Origin: Streptococcaceae bacterium AM104-57
Lineage (GTDB): Bacteria > Bacillota > Bacilli > Lactobacillales > Streptococcaceae
Reading direction: 5' to 3'
Assembly (NCBI GenBank): GCA_027659245.1
Contig: JAQDPW010000008.1
Coordinates: forward strand, 47,161 to 78,493
Length of the DNA stretch: 31,333 nt
Positions 15,952-26,171 of the stretch are shown piece by piece (position 1 is the first letter of the stretch; every line of letters begins with the position of its first letter). The notes beneath the pieces are model-generated. The model did no database searches, was not told the origin of the DNA, and was given only the letters and a program-made list of their open reading frames with translations. Position numbers and translations under genes: made by a program.

Positions 15952-18324
15952 TTATGGAAAATGGGTTATGATTTCACCTTTAGAAGTGACCTCTACTAGA
16001 CCCATTAGAAGATTACGTACCATATCAGAACGAATCTGCTCTTTCATGGTTTCAAATCCTGAATAGGCTTCTTGATAGTACTCAACAATAGGGTTTTTCT
16101 GAGAAGCTGATTGCCCACCAATCGCAATAGATAACTGTTGTAGATAGTCTACCTGTTCTACCCAGTTATCATCAATAGCTTTAAGTAGAGAAAAGCGTAA
16201 GAACTGTTCATACAGACCATATTGCTCAAGTAATGCTTTCTTTTCAGAGAGTTCTTTTTCAATAACTTGCTTCAAAAAAGTACGTACTTCACTAGTATCA
16301 GCAATATTCAGATCCTCTGGAACTTTTTTTATATGAAAACTAATATTAGTCACAATAAAGTGAAATAACAACTCCCTACTTCCATAATTTGAAAAGGTCA
16401 CTTGATCAATATAGCTAGCAATGATTTCTTCAACAACATCTTCTAATTCACGAGAACCATCTATTAGACGATTTCGTTCCTTATAAATCATATCACGTTG
16501 AATATTCATACTCTCGGCATATTCCAGAGTCTGACGACGTGCAGAGCGTCCAGAACTATCGCTTGCTTGTTGAGCTTTTTCAACTAATTTACGATACTTA
16601 CGTCCCCTTAAAACTACTGGATTGGTCATATCTTTAACATGGTAGTCTTTATACTGTTTATGCACCCAAGATGGTCCAAACTTTTTAATAACATCATCCT
16701 CCAAGGATACGAAAAACTTGGTCATACCTGGATCCCCTTGACGACCTGAACGTCCACGAATTTGAAGGTCGATCCGTTGGCTTTCCATCCGTTCAGTTCC
16801 GATAACGATCAAACCTCCAAGCTCTGCAACTCCTTTACCCAGCTTAATATCTGTACCACGTCCTGCCATAGAAGTAGCAACTGTAACTGCTCCTATTTGA
16901 CCTGATTCTGAGATAATCTGAGCCTCACGAGCTACATTATTAGCATTTAAAACATTGTGAGCTATTCCTTCACGGAGTAAGAGAGATGAATAGAGTTGAG
17001 ACATCTCTACCGAACCAACAAAAATTAGTAAAGGATTTCCCTTAGCATGGTATTCTTTAATGTATTTTAAAGAAGCATACACTTTTTCAGGTAAAGTAAG
17101 ATATAGATTGTCTGGGTAGTCAATCCGTTGTTTGGGACGATTAGTTGGAATGCGCACTACCGACATATTATAAGTTTCAAGAAGTTCTTTCTCCGCTACC
17201 TTACCTGTCCCTGTCATACCAGATACCTTATGAAACATCTTAAAGAGACTCTGATAAGTAATGGAGGCCATAGCCCGTGTTTCTGGAGATAATTTAACAT
17301 GTTCCTTTGCTTCAATCGCTTGATGGAGTCCTCCTTGGAGTTTAGTTTGTTCCATTAAACGTCCTGTCCCCTTGTCCACCAGTACCATTTCATTCCCACG
17401 AATAATATAGTCTTTGTCTTTTGTAAAGAGTTTATGGGCTCGAATCGCATAGACTAAATGACGAGCAAAAACTGCATGTTCCTCTTTATACAAATGATCA
17501 ATGCCCAGAAAACTTTCAGCAATCTTGGCCCCCTTGGTTGTCAACCAGACTTCATCTTTTTCTTCTTTAAAAATATAATCTTCACCCTCGACCAAGGTTG
17601 TCACAAGTGTATCGATAATCCCATAGTAGTTAGACTGAACTCTAGGTGCCCCTGCAATAATCAAGGGTGTCTGAGCGCTATCCAATAAGATATCATCAAT
17701 CTCATCAATAATCACGTAATTAAAGGGTGGTAAAAATTTTCCTTCCTGATTTGATGCAAGATTATCATTTAAATAATCAAACCCTAAATTACTATTAGTT
17801 GTATAAATAATATCTGACGCATAAATTCTTTTTTTCTCTTCTGCTGTCATCTTCTCATTAGGATCATCAGTAAAAGGCACCCCAATTGTCAATCCTAAGA
17901 AACGATAGACTTGTCCCATTTCCTCGGCATCACGTTTAGCTAGATATTCATTGGGGGTAATCAGCATAGTTCCTTTACCTGTCAGCGCATTGAGATAAGC
18001 AGGCATAGTAGCTGTCAAGGTCTTCCCCTCTCCAGTATTCATCTCAGCAACATTCCCCTGATGGATAACGATTCCTCCCATGACTTGGACATCATAAGGG
18101 AACATCCCCAATACACGCCTATCTGCTTCACGAACAACCGCAAAAGCTTCAACCAAAATATCGTCCAAAGTCTCCCCCTCAGCAAGACGTTGACGGAACT
18201 CCATTGTTTTTGCCGATAATTCTTGATCTGATAGAGATTCTATCTGGCCTTTGAGGGCGTTAATCTTTTTTAAAATCTTTTTGACTTTCCTAAGTTGGAA
18301 ATCTTGATAAAAAGCTTTAAACAC
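15952..18324 (-). CDS. secA2: Accessory Sec translocase ATPase SecA2
   Basis: A 790-residue ATPase that drives export of the glycosylated adhesin through SecY2. Walker A is MNTGEGKT (about residues 95-102), Walker B is [13 protein letters not shown], and the helicase motifs [13 protein letters not shown] and [11 protein letters not shown] are present. The chain is shorter than housekeeping SecA and ends without the Cys-rich zinc-binding tail, as usual for this SecA2 class. I start at GTG 18324: AAAGGAG lies 7 bases upstream, and the start overlaps the last 8 bases of asp3. Confidence 0.96.
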   Translation of the reverse strand: MFKAFYQDFQLRKVKKILKKINALKGQIESLSDQELSAKTMEFRQRLAEGETLDDILVEAFAVVREADRRVLGMFPYDVQVMGGIVIHQGNVAEMNTGEGKTLTATMPAYLNALTGKGTMLITPNEYLAKRDAEEMGQVYRFLGLTIGVPFTDDPNEKMTAEEKKRIYASDIIYTTNSNLGFDYLNDNLASNQEGKFLPPFNYVIIDEIDDILLDSAQTPLIIAGAPRVQSNYYGIIDTLVTTLVEGEDYIFKEEKDEVWLTTKGAKIAESFLGIDHLYKEEHAVFARHLVYAIRAHKLFTKDKDYIIRGNEMVLVDKGTGRLMEQTKLQGGLHQAIEAKEHVKLSPETRAMASITYQSLFKMFHKVSGMTGTGKVAEKELLETYNMSVVRIPTNRPKQRIDYPDNLYLTLPEKVYASLKYIKEYHAKGNPLLIFVGSVEMSQLYSSLLLREGIAHNVLNANNVAREAQIISESGQIGAVTVATSMAGRGTDIKLGKGVAELGGLIVIGTERMESQRIDLQIRGRSGRQGDPGMTKFFVSLEDDVIKKFGPSWVHKQYKDYHVKDMTNPVVLRGRKYRKLVEKAQQASDSSGRSARRQTLEYAESMNIQRDMIYKERNRLIDGSRELEDVVEEIIASYIDQVTFSNYGSRELLFHFIVTNISFHIKKVPEDLNIADTSEVRTFLKQVIEKELSEKKALLEQYGLYEQFLRFSLLKAIDDNWVEQVDYLQQLSIAIGGQSASQKNPIVEYYQEAYSGFETMKEQIRSDMVRNLLMGLVEVTSKGEIITHFP

Positions 18325-18757
18325 GATTAATCTCCTTTATAGAAAAAGAATAAAAATCTATCGACTCAAATCCAGCACTTAGAAGAGAAATTTGATAAGT
18401 ATAGGTGTCAGCTGGGTAGGTAAATTCAATAATTTTCATTTTTTCAATCTTCTCTTCAATAATCTCTCCATATCTATCAAAAAAAGAAATCTTGATATAT
18501 ATACCGTTCCCAGGATAGCAATCAAAATCCATGCACAACTGATAATCCTGTTTTCTTTTAAGCAACGGGAGACTAGGCTGAACTCTAGAAGCTTGATAAT
18601 TCACACTAGAGTACCACGTTTTTAAGATCTCTCCTGATGGAACTAGGGGATTATAAAGACTAATATGTTCATCCTCATGATAGGTTACTTTGCTACCATA
18701 CATAAATGTTCCTTTCACCTCTCCCCAAGTGATATTTTCTCTTTGATTAATAATCAT
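18317..18757 (-). CDS. asp3: Accessory Sec protein Asp3
   Basis: A 146-residue, beta-rich cytoplasmic protein. It forms a complex with Asp1 and Asp2 that binds the adhesin and SecA2 and is essential for export; structures show a carbohydrate-binding-module-like fold. Its ATG overlaps the asp2 stop codon (ATGA type, 4 bases) and its end overlaps secA2, so it is tightly coupled on both sides. Identification rests on position, size and the beta-rich C-terminal half ([20 protein letters not shown]). Confidence 0.9.
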   Translation of the reverse strand: MIINQRENITWGEVKGTFMYGSKVTYHEDEHISLYNPLVPSGEILKTWYSSVNYQASRVQPSLPLLKRKQDYQLCMDFDCYPGNGIYIKISFFDRYGEIIEEKIEKMKIIEFTYPADTYTYQISLLSAGFESIDFYSFSIKEINRV

Positions 18758-20289
18758 TTGTATCCTCTTCCAAACTCCGCTTCCAAGACCATATTATAAA
18801 AATGTAAAAACCAAGTAACATTTGTATCCGTATCATCATTATGACGCCCCGATGTCCCCTTAGATAGAATTTTAGCGCCAGTATAACAAAGATGTTCTAC
18901 TAACTGATCATAGGCCTTACTGTCCATATCTTCATCTTTCATATAGGAAAGGCCAAACGTTGTCTGTGTAAAGTTAGCCTTTTTAAACGTATTCCAAAAA
19001 CGTCGATCTAAAACATCCATATCTTGGTAGCTAACTCCTCCAGTCTGATGTCTCAAAATATCAAAACTTGTATTAAAAACTCCAGGCGCCTCTATACGAC
19101 CCCGTCTTGCAATAGTTCCAACATTGGCTAATGGCTTACCAACAATAACTGCACGCGGTTCAAAAGCTGCCCCATAGTAGAGCGATGGAAAAGTTCCCAT
19201 TGATAAACCTGATAAAATCAAGTCTTTAGAAGTAAATCCTAGATAATCTAAATAATGTTGAATAGTTTCCTTAACCTTATTTTCTAACTCGTCACTACCA
19301 AGATAAAAGGCTCCTCCCTCCAAACGAGGATCTGAAAAAAGAAGAAAGGGACAGCCCAAATTTTTCATCATGTAATATCCTTCAAAGCCCTCTGCAGGAC
19401 GATATCCCGCAAAGTATACTGCCAAAGGGGGCTTGAAATCTCCAGGATGAAAGAAATAATTAATCTCATCACGTGTACTATCGTGTAAAATATTACCACC
19501 AAGAACAAATTTTCCAAACTGTTTTCTACTCCAACGCTGGTGAAGATTCCCTAATTGAAGTTTCCCTTTACCACGTGCCTCAATAGATACCGTTATATAA
19601 AAATTTGTTTCCTTATTATCTACAACAATCGCTTGTTGAAGGTCATCCTCACTGTAAATTTCTTCCTCAAAAAATTCGTCAACAGCCCCAGACCATATTT
19701 TACGAATCACTAATCTAAACTCACAATCCCCTTGTTTTTCGTATTCTAACCACAATTCAATAGGAACATCTTCTCCAACCATGGTATTGTAGCTCCAATG
19801 GGCAACCTGAGAAAAAGAATCACTAAAATTTCCATCCAAAGTCACATGTTCAAATCCTTGATAAGAAACAGAACCTTTAAAAGAGGGATGTATTTGTATT
19901 GTTGATGGAAATAATTTATCTCCGTATCCCCCACCAAAAAGAGAGGTTGATAAATCATTTAGTAATTTCTGGGGATTTGAAAAATCTACAGCCTGAGCAC
20001 ATCGCTTTTTTAATAAATCAAGAATAGCAGAATTTGCTGTCTTAAAATCATGAGCATAAAAAAGAGTATAAGGTTCGATATGATGGATAAAAGGCAGTAA
20101 ATCAACTAAATACTGACCATCCTCTATCAAGATAATATGAAATTTCTTTATTCCCTCCATTTCCATCATTTTACGAAGGGCTAGAGCTGAGTTTGGACAG
20201 AAATAATACCAATCCATATTTTCAGGAATTTCGTAATGATGAGTCCAATTATCAATCCCTATCTGTAGGATTTTATAGTCCTTTGACAT
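18754..20289 (-). CDS. asp2: Accessory Sec protein Asp2, bifunctional export factor and O-acetyltransferase
   Basis: A 511-residue protein. The C-terminal half is an alpha/beta hydrolase with the nucleophile Ser363 in LSGLSMGTFPS. In S. gordonii the equivalent Ser362 acetylates GlcNAc on the adhesin, and Asp2 also takes part directly in transport with Asp1 and Asp3. A jelly-roll-like N-terminal part (about 120-250) may bind sugar. I choose the ATG at 20289, which has GGGGAG 8 bases upstream; the frame is open to 20304 without a site. It overlaps the end of asp1 by 17 bases. Confidence 0.94.
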   Translation of the reverse strand: MSKDYKILQIGIDNWTHHYEIPENMDWYYFCPNSALALRKMMEMEGIKKFHIILIEDGQYLVDLLPFIHHIEPYTLFYAHDFKTANSAILDLLKKRCAQAVDFSNPQKLLNDLSTSLFGGGYGDKLFPSTIQIHPSFKGSVSYQGFEHVTLDGNFSDSFSQVAHWSYNTMVGEDVPIELWLEYEKQGDCEFRLVIRKIWSGAVDEFFEEEIYSEDDLQQAIVVDNKETNFYITVSIEARGKGKLQLGNLHQRWSRKQFGKFVLGGNILHDSTRDEINYFFHPGDFKPPLAVYFAGYRPAEGFEGYYMMKNLGCPFLLFSDPRLEGGAFYLGSDELENKVKETIQHYLDYLGFTSKDLILSGLSMGTFPSLYYGAAFEPRAVIVGKPLANVGTIARRGRIEAPGVFNTSFDILRHQTGGVSYQDMDVLDRRFWNTFKKANFTQTTFGLSYMKDEDMDSKAYDQLVEHLCYTGAKILSKGTSGRHNDDTDTNVTWFLHFYNMVLEAEFGRGYK

Positions 20290-21853
20290 CTGTAATCTCC
20301 CCAATCCAATGATGTAATTTATCTAAGAAACGTTGACCAGTATGTTCCTTGATTTTATCAATAGAATAAACTAATGCCTGATTCCACTCCTTCAGTTTAT
20401 CTATATAGTAATGTGCAGCCATTGAAAACTCTGTCATATCTGAAATTAGGTAGCCATTTTTTAAATGTTCCACATAGACAGTTTCAACCAAATTAATCTG
20501 AGGAATTCCCGCACTAATACCCGCTATTTGAGTATAGAGGTGGGGTTGTTTATTAAGGTCGACAATCAGACGTACAAACTCTAGCGTCTTAATTAAGTCC
20601 GACTCATCATTCATATTGACAAATTGAAAACGTAGTTCCTGCTCTTGATTTTCTTCTAAAGGATTTTCTGCTCCACCATAGTCTATTCCTTTTTCTAAAC
20701 TATCAACATGAATTTTCTCTTGGATAATTTCTTGAACTAGATTTTCCACATCATCCATTTGTTCCTGACTTGCTGAGAAAGCTCCAAAAATGACTTCTGT
20801 ATGTTTGGTTTCCGCTATAAATAGCAAAACTTGAGTTAATGCTTCCTTATCAATTTCTTCATTGAAGTCTAATTGATAGTAAATAATAGACTCTTTTCGC
20901 GATTGACTTCGCCCTAGTCGTAAACGCGTATCAAAAGGGGACAGATGATGAAATTTATTAGATTGTTCAGGGTATAGTTCTTTTAAGAATTGTAAACTAT
21001 CTTCTCTATCTACTAATACTAGACTGGAATGATCAACTGATAAGGATAACTCTCTAAAACTATCCTGAGAATTACGATTGATAAAAAGACTTAAAATTTT
21101 AGTCTTGTCACTAGGAATATGATCAAAGATAAACTGGTCATGATGAGGATGTGAGGGAATAATGAAAACATCCTCCTTTTTCTGATTTCTTTTCTGATAT
21201 TTATCAAAATATTCTGCAACCAATTGACTCATATCAGAGTAGTAGAGTTGTTTAAAACGATAGCCAAATATTGGATTTACCTCTATTCTTCCTCCCTCTT
21301 GAATATACTCCCTAAATCGCCAAATGCCTTTAGGATCCAAATAGTCTTGATAAGTTGGCTGTCCATTATCAAAATACATGACACTTGATACAAAACCGCG
21401 ATCATCCATTATATAATGCTGACTTATCTGACTATTGGAATCAAAGTATTGGATGTCACTGATAAATCCTTCTACCCCGTGTTCTACCTTTGCATACTTT
21501 TTACCATTTTTTTGCACGACTATTGCAAATGGACTGTAAAGAAATTTACAATCTCTATCCCACTCTATATCTCTAATATTAAGAACTTGAATATGTAAGT
21601 CCTGAAAGTCTTGCAAGTCATCAAATACAGAATATACTTCTGTCTCTAATACACCATGTCTATGCAAAAAATAACGCAAGTGTGGCTGATAGGCCAATAC
21701 TAATAACCTAGATTGTATTCCTTGCCTTTGAAAAAGTCTAATTTGATTGAATGTATCATCAAACTCAAATCTAAAATGAGAATAATACCATGGAATCAGA
21801 TCAACATGCCATGGACGTGTTGAGCCATACCAAGCTGGAATAAAATAATACAT
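20273..21853 (-). CDS. asp1: Accessory Sec protein Asp1
   Basis: A 526-residue cytoplasmic protein with a glycosyltransferase-like (GT-B) fold but no catalytic glutamate pair. It starts MYYFIPAWYGSTRPWH, the usual Asp1 opening, and carries an add-on beta domain around residues 135-190 related to that of GtfA and GtfB. It is the scaffold of the Asp1-Asp2-Asp3 complex and binds the adhesin before SecA2 hand-over. GGAGG lies just before the ATG, and secY2 ends 9 bases upstream. Confidence 0.94.
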   Translation of the reverse strand: MYYFIPAWYGSTRPWHVDLIPWYYSHFRFEFDDTFNQIRLFQRQGIQSRLLVLAYQPHLRYFLHRHGVLETEVYSVFDDLQDFQDLHIQVLNIRDIEWDRDCKFLYSPFAIVVQKNGKKYAKVEHGVEGFISDIQYFDSNSQISQHYIMDDRGFVSSVMYFDNGQPTYQDYLDPKGIWRFREYIQEGGRIEVNPIFGYRFKQLYYSDMSQLVAEYFDKYQKRNQKKEDVFIIPSHPHHDQFIFDHIPSDKTKILSLFINRNSQDSFRELSLSVDHSSLVLVDREDSLQFLKELYPEQSNKFHHLSPFDTRLRLGRSQSRKESIIYYQLDFNEEIDKEALTQVLLFIAETKHTEVIFGAFSASQEQMDDVENLVQEIIQEKIHVDSLEKGIDYGGAENPLEENQEQELRFQFVNMNDESDLIKTLEFVRLIVDLNKQPHLYTQIAGISAGIPQINLVETVYVEHLKNGYLISDMTEFSMAAHYYIDKLKEWNQALVYSIDKIKEHTGQRFLDKLHHWIGEITDVKGL

Positions 21854-21862
21854 GACAGCCTC

Positions 21863-23077
21863 CTAAATCAACGGCTTATAAGTTTCGTTTAATCTTAAAG
21901 CAGAAATTTCGTCCCGAACTGTAAAAATCATTCCACCAAACATCATGAATAAACCTGGGATCATAGCAATTTTTAATAGTTTTTCATCAGCTAATACAAA
22001 CAACATAGGAATACCTCCCATTATCACATTAAAGAAAGCGCCTATAATAGAAAAGCGAAAAATTAGTCTATTCAAAAATCGACTGGTTTCTTCACCAGGA
22101 TAGATTCCATATATATATTCTCCAGACTTTTTCATACGTTCTGCGATTTGTTCCCCACTCATATTTACAAAAGCAAATAGAATACTAAAAAGAAAAAGAA
22201 GTCCGATATACATATAAATCCAGAGTGGTTTCCCAATTGCATACTTGACTGAGATTTCAGAGAATACTGAATTTGCAGGGAAGAGTGTCTGTAACAGTAA
22301 AAGAATATAGGTTGGTAAGGCTAAAAAGCTCATCAAATACATGTAAGGCATCCCTCCGGCTGGATTAAGCATCACTTCAAAATAAGAATATCTCTTAAAA
22401 CGACTATTTAAACCAATCTTATTAACCGGTATGCGATAGCGAGCTCTATAAACTAAGGCTAATACATAAGCAAAGAAAACTCCCATAAGACTTAAAGATA
22501 CTAAAATTAAAGTTGGTATATGAACAACTCTAAATGCTTCAATCAAATCCTGTGGAATATTTAACACCATACTCGTTAACAATATAACCATAGATCCACC
22601 AATCCCATTACTAGCATTGATGTCAGTTAACCAAACCGAGAAAAAAGTCCCTGCAACCAATAACGTTGTATTCAAGAGCAAGATAAGTTCAGAAGAGTAA
22701 ACCTGTTGAACAGGAAGATTTAAGGAAATAGCTAAAGATTGAATGAGAGCTATAAACAATGTTAAATACATCTGACGCCTATCCTGAATCTCCACCGACA
22801 TTGATGTCAACCCTAAACTCTTTGAAAAGGAAAACATCTGCCACAAAATCATTGAAGACATCCATGGAGAAATACCAACAGAGAGAAAGGAAAGACTACG
22901 GAGATTTCCACCTGTAAGAGCAGTCGAAAAAGCAAGATAAGCTGTTGACCCACCTAAAAAATCCCTACTATTTACATCAATAAATGGTAACGTCAAATGA
23001 CTTCCTAACACATAAATAAAAATCAAAAAGAGAGTCACTAGACCTTTTTTTACTATAGATGAAAAATAGTTTTTCAT
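21863..23077 (-). CDS. secY2: Accessory translocon channel SecY2
   Basis: A 404-residue membrane protein with about ten transmembrane helices and the SecY plan ([20 protein letters not shown] near helix 2, [31 protein letters not shown] in the cytoplasmic loop). It forms the dedicated channel for the serine-rich-repeat adhesin, with Asp4 and Asp5. It is shorter and more divergent than housekeeping SecY, as in other accessory Sec loci. AAAGGAA precedes the ATG. A RUP element lies 44 bases upstream and may affect how much of the upstream glycosyltransferase message reaches the Sec genes. Confidence 0.95.
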   Translation of the reverse strand: MKNYFSSIVKKGLVTLFLIFIYVLGSHLTLPFIDVNSRDFLGGSTAYLAFSTALTGGNLRSLSFLSVGISPWMSSMILWQMFSFSKSLGLTSMSVEIQDRRQMYLTLFIALIQSLAISLNLPVQQVYSSELILLLNTTLLVAGTFFSVWLTDINASNGIGGSMVILLTSMVLNIPQDLIEAFRVVHIPTLILVSLSLMGVFFAYVLALVYRARYRIPVNKIGLNSRFKRYSYFEVMLNPAGGMPYMYLMSFLALPTYILLLLQTLFPANSVFSEISVKYAIGKPLWIYMYIGLLFLFSILFAFVNMSGEQIAERMKKSGEYIYGIYPGEETSRFLNRLIFRFSIIGAFFNVIMGGIPMLFVLADEKLLKIAMIPGLFMMFGGMIFTVRDEISALRLNETYKPLI

Positions 23078-23121
23078 GAAAATTCCTTTCGTGTTTTCAA
23101 TTATAAAATAAATATTTATAC

Positions 23122-23228
23122 TATAGTGGATTGAAATAAGATGTGAACAAAGAGATTAGGAAAGTCAAATTGATTTCTAAAGATGTTTTAGAATCTGTAA
23201 CGTACTATTCTAAATTCAATCCGCTATA
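23122..23228. repeat. RUP element, copy 3
   Basis: Exactly 107 bp with inverted ends (tatagtggattgaaat and attcaatccgctata). It lies directly after a truncated GT2 gene and upstream of secY2 within the operon. It is close in sequence to the two copies near manL. Confidence 0.92.
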
Positions 23229-23391
23229 ATAGCCTCATACAAATATTTGCTGAATCATCTGGCGATCCATGGTTAATCATTAACACTTCAAAATTAATCT
23301 AAGTTTACATTGACAAACTATCTAAACAAATACGAAGATGCTTTTCCACATTATAAATAGGAACAACTACGCTGATTAACTCTTCTTTCAT
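23229..23391 (-). pseudogene. GT2 glycosyltransferase remnant 1 (N-terminal fragment)
   Basis: The ATG at 23391 follows the GT8 stop codon directly, with AAGGAG 9 bases upstream. It encodes MKEELISVVVPIYNVEKHLR, the standard start of a family 2 transferase. A stop comes after DSLSM. Downstream, INFEVLMINHGSPDDSANICM continues the GT2 pattern, with two in-frame stop codons between the parts and the DDGS-type Asp changed to His. The gene then ends abruptly at the RUP. It is clearly non-functional. Confidence 0.8.
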
Positions 23392-24609
23392 CTAATCCAA
23401 CTCCTTTTTATCTATCAAACTTTCTATTTTAGAAACCATATCTTCAGGATGAGACTGTTGACAAATAAAGGAAGCCTTTTCCATATTATGACAAGTATTA
23501 TCAAAGGCAAAAATAGGTTTTCCAATGCGGTGGACCTCATCAATAATATTAGCAATTTCTCCCTCATGATTGATGTCTAAATAAAAATCGATTTCTTCTA
23601 AAACCTTTATAAAATTCATCTGATTAAACGCTGGATAAATACGAACATTCAAATATTTTTGCAAATCAATTATATTAGGTGCAAAATCAGTGTAAGCTAA
23701 AATTGAAAAATGAACTTGTGGCAACCTTTTGATTAAATATTCTATGGATTCAATATTACACGTATTTGTAAAAATAGCTGAATATAATACAGGTGGAGAA
23801 GATACTAGTGAATCAAAGCCTATTTTAAAGTTCCCCTTCTTCATCACGATATCTGACCATTCTAAACCGTAATAAAACCACCAATCCTGTCTAAAACGAT
23901 TTAAATTGATATTGTCCCAAGGTTTTTCACCTGTATAATGAACAATGGCAACATCTTTTTCCAAGTCTATTGACTCACTATACCAACTATCTATTTGATA
24001 GTTGCGCGCCACAGTATCCATCCCTACCATAAAATTCCACTTTTGGTGAAGAGGGAGCCATCGCTCTTTGAACAAGCAATTTAAAACCCCTTGATCCCCG
24101 TAAACTTCTTGATGAAACTGATTTGTCAAGTCAAGCAGAACATCTGTTACACTTTCTTTTCTCCACAATTCAACATTAATTAACATCATTCCTGAATTAA
24201 AAGTGCTAGAATCAAGTGGATCAGGTACAGCAGCTAGTGGGTTATCTCCAAGATTATATGAAAACAATTCATCTATACTAGATCTAACTATTATATCTGA
24301 ATCTAAATATAAAACCTTATCCTCTGTAACAAATTTTGGAATAAAATAGCGGAAAAAAGCTGCATAAGTTAAACTTGGGTTTGGTAAATGATACTCACCC
24401 AAATTATGACTTGTTATTTTCACATTAACAATTTCTGACGATAATGGCTCCAAGCGTTTTCCCATCAACAAAAACCACTCGGTTGGTAAGTCATCATTAA
24501 AAATATAAAATTTTAATTGACGATTGTGAGCACATATAGATTTAATAGTTGTTTCTAACTTATCACGATAATTATTATCTGCTCCTAAAACGATTGCTTT
24601 CATTTCCAT
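23392..24609 (-). CDS. GT8-family glycosyltransferase with GtfB-like C-terminal domain (copy A)
   Basis: A 405-residue predicted cytoplasmic transferase. Residues 1-260 are a GT-A fold of family GT8: the metal-binding DSD at 103-105 (VLYLDSDIIV), FNSGMMLIN near 137-145, VYGDQGVLN near 169-177, and the histidine in IVHYTGEKPW near 224. Residues 274-405 are an add-on domain that resembles the C-terminal Rossmann part of GtfB (compare IDFYLDINHEGEIANIID with the gtfB IYLDINYGNEL). By analogy with GlyE/GlyG and GalT-type enzymes of SRRP loci it probably adds glucose or galactose to the growing glycan. The sugar is not predictable. It shares its plan with the GT8 protein at 27783-28991. Confidence 0.88.
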   Translation of the reverse strand: MEMKAIVLGADNNYRDKLETTIKSICAHNRQLKFYIFNDDLPTEWFLLMGKRLEPLSSEIVNVKITSHNLGEYHLPNPSLTYAAFFRYFIPKFVTEDKVLYLDSDIIVRSSIDELFSYNLGDNPLAAVPDPLDSSTFNSGMMLINVELWRKESVTDVLLDLTNQFHQEVYGDQGVLNCLFKERWLPLHQKWNFMVGMDTVARNYQIDSWYSESIDLEKDVAIVHYTGEKPWDNINLNRFRQDWWFYYGLEWSDIVMKKGNFKIGFDSLVSSPPVLYSAIFTNTCNIESIEYLIKRLPQVHFSILAYTDFAPNIIDLQKYLNVRIYPAFNQMNFIKVLEEIDFYLDINHEGEIANIIDEVHRIGKPIFAFDNTCHNMEKASFICQQSHPEDMVSKIESLIDKKELD

Positions 24610-24659
24610 ACTTATATTTCTCTCTCTTTTATAAAATTGATACCAGAAGATTGAACTCT

Positions 24660-26171
24660 CTAATGGATAGTTTTTCTTGAAGTCTGATCTCTAAGAAAAT
24701 CATTCCATAGCTCTACAATGTGTTCCTCTAGGTAAGAACCCGCCAACTGATAAGACTTTCTATGAAAATTTGCCACATCTTTAGAAGAAAGTTCAACTAA
24801 TCGCTGGGCTAAATCCTCTACTAACTCCTGTTCATTTCTACCATCAAAAGGAACTAAATAGCCATTTTCCCCATCTTTGATGAACGTTACATTACCATAT
24901 CGAACATCAAATCCAACAATGGACAATCCTGCTCCAACAGCCTCCATCAATGTCAAGCCAAAAGTCTCAGTTACAGATGTTGTTAGATAAGTGCTATGTT
25001 TTATGTATTCGTCATCTAGTTTCGTATATCCCTTCAAATGAATATAGTCCTCTGCCGAATATTCACGAATTAAATCTTCTAATCTATTATATTCAATCCC
25101 TTGTCCAAAGATAGAAAAATCAATATGCGCACCCTTTTGATGTGCTAAAACAACTGCTCTGATGGCTAAGTCTACTCGCTTTGAGTAAATTAATCTTGAA
25201 GCTGTCATGATTTTTTGTGGTTGTCTAAACTGGTCTGTATATTGTAAAGACTTCAAACCTCCTACTGGAATAGTATAAATTTCAGGTGCTTGCTGACCTT
25301 CTTTTTGAAAAGATTCCTTCAAGATTTCTGCCTGTAACTTAGTAGATGTAATCATGAAGTCAAAACGATTAGCATACTTTACAGGATAGTAATATTCATA
25401 GCTAAAGGGTTGTTCTCCAAAAGTATGCTCCGAATGAAATACCAAACCTAGTTTTGCACCTGATGATTGTTCCAATAACGGACGAGCGAAATCAGTATTC
25501 GAGGCCCTATCCATAATTACAATATCGTCTTCTTTTAAGTTAAGATTATTTACAAAAATTTCTATAAACTCTTCTTGTGTCACTAGTCTACTATCGTTAA
25601 ATATATAATAACGTTTCTTCTTCAGAGCAATCTCCTCTATAGCAACACTTCCATCTTGATTATGATAAACACGTCTCCCTAGTTCAGCAGAAATTTGATT
25701 ATTTTGATAGTTCAATACAAAATAATCGGATACTAATTTTTGTGTAGAATACGTTTCTCTTTTTAGTAAATATCCTTCTGAAAAGTAATCCACATACTGA
25801 ACCTTATCTAAATAATACTTGCTATATCGAAAAACGATGACTTCTCCATTGTCTAGTTTATAAGATTGACCTTCGTCAGAACTATCAATTTGCTGTGACT
25901 TTTCCAATCCCAAAAGCATTTCCATCTCACTCGAAGAAAGAATGGGTTCTGTAGCCAAATGATCCGTAAACGAAAGTTGAGCGAAAATAAGCTCATTGTA
26001 TCGATAGCCTTTTGACAAAAAATAATCTAACTGATCACTATTTGGCCAATGGGTAAATACAAAATAGGTCTCTACACCTAGCTTACGAAACATTTTAAGA
26101 CGATGAGCTTGGGCAACATCTACTCCATTTGGTTCAAATCCTAGCAATAGATTAAAATTATAAACAGTCAC
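24660..26171 (-). CDS. GtfA paralogue (GT4 family), second copy in the locus
   Basis: A 503-residue protein similar along its whole length to GtfA. The N terminus is VTVYNFNLLLGFEPNGVDVAQAHR. It has a DUF1975-type add-on, His246 in VFHSEHT, Arg326/Lys331 in ASRLIYSKR, and the E-x7-E pair Glu402/Glu410 in ETFGLTLME. The catalytic residues are intact, so it should be an active transferase, perhaps of the GtfE/GtfF type reported in other streptococci. I choose the GTG at 26171: GGGAGA lies 6 bases upstream and the protein start then matches GtfA. It overlaps the partner gene by 14 bases. Its donor sugar and target are unknown. Confidence 0.85.
   Translation of the reverse strand: MTVYNFNLLLGFEPNGVDVAQAHRLKMFRKLGVETYFVFTHWPNSDQLDYFLSKGYRYNELIFAQLSFTDHLATEPILSSSEMEMLLGLEKSQQIDSSDEGQSYKLDNGEVIVFRYSKYYLDKVQYVDYFSEGYLLKRETYSTQKLVSDYFVLNYQNNQISAELGRRVYHNQDGSVAIEEIALKKKRYYIFNDSRLVTQEEFIEIFVNNLNLKEDDIVIMDRASNTDFARPLLEQSSGAKLGLVFHSEHTFGEQPFSYEYYYPVKYANRFDFMITSTKLQAEILKESFQKEGQQAPEIYTIPVGGLKSLQYTDQFRQPQKIMTASRLIYSKRVDLAIRAVVLAHQKGAHIDFSIFGQGIEYNRLEDLIREYSAEDYIHLKGYTKLDDEYIKHSTYLTTSVTETFGLTLMEAVGAGLSIVGFDVRYGNVTFIKDGENGYLVPFDGRNEQELVEDLAQRLVELSSKDVANFHRKSYQLAGSYLEEHIVELWNDFLRDQTSRKTIH

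Noticed and set aside
23100..23105. TATAAT between the RUP and secY2 as a secY2 promoter
   Set aside because: The stretch is AT-rich, with no -35 at suitable spacing and no extended -10.
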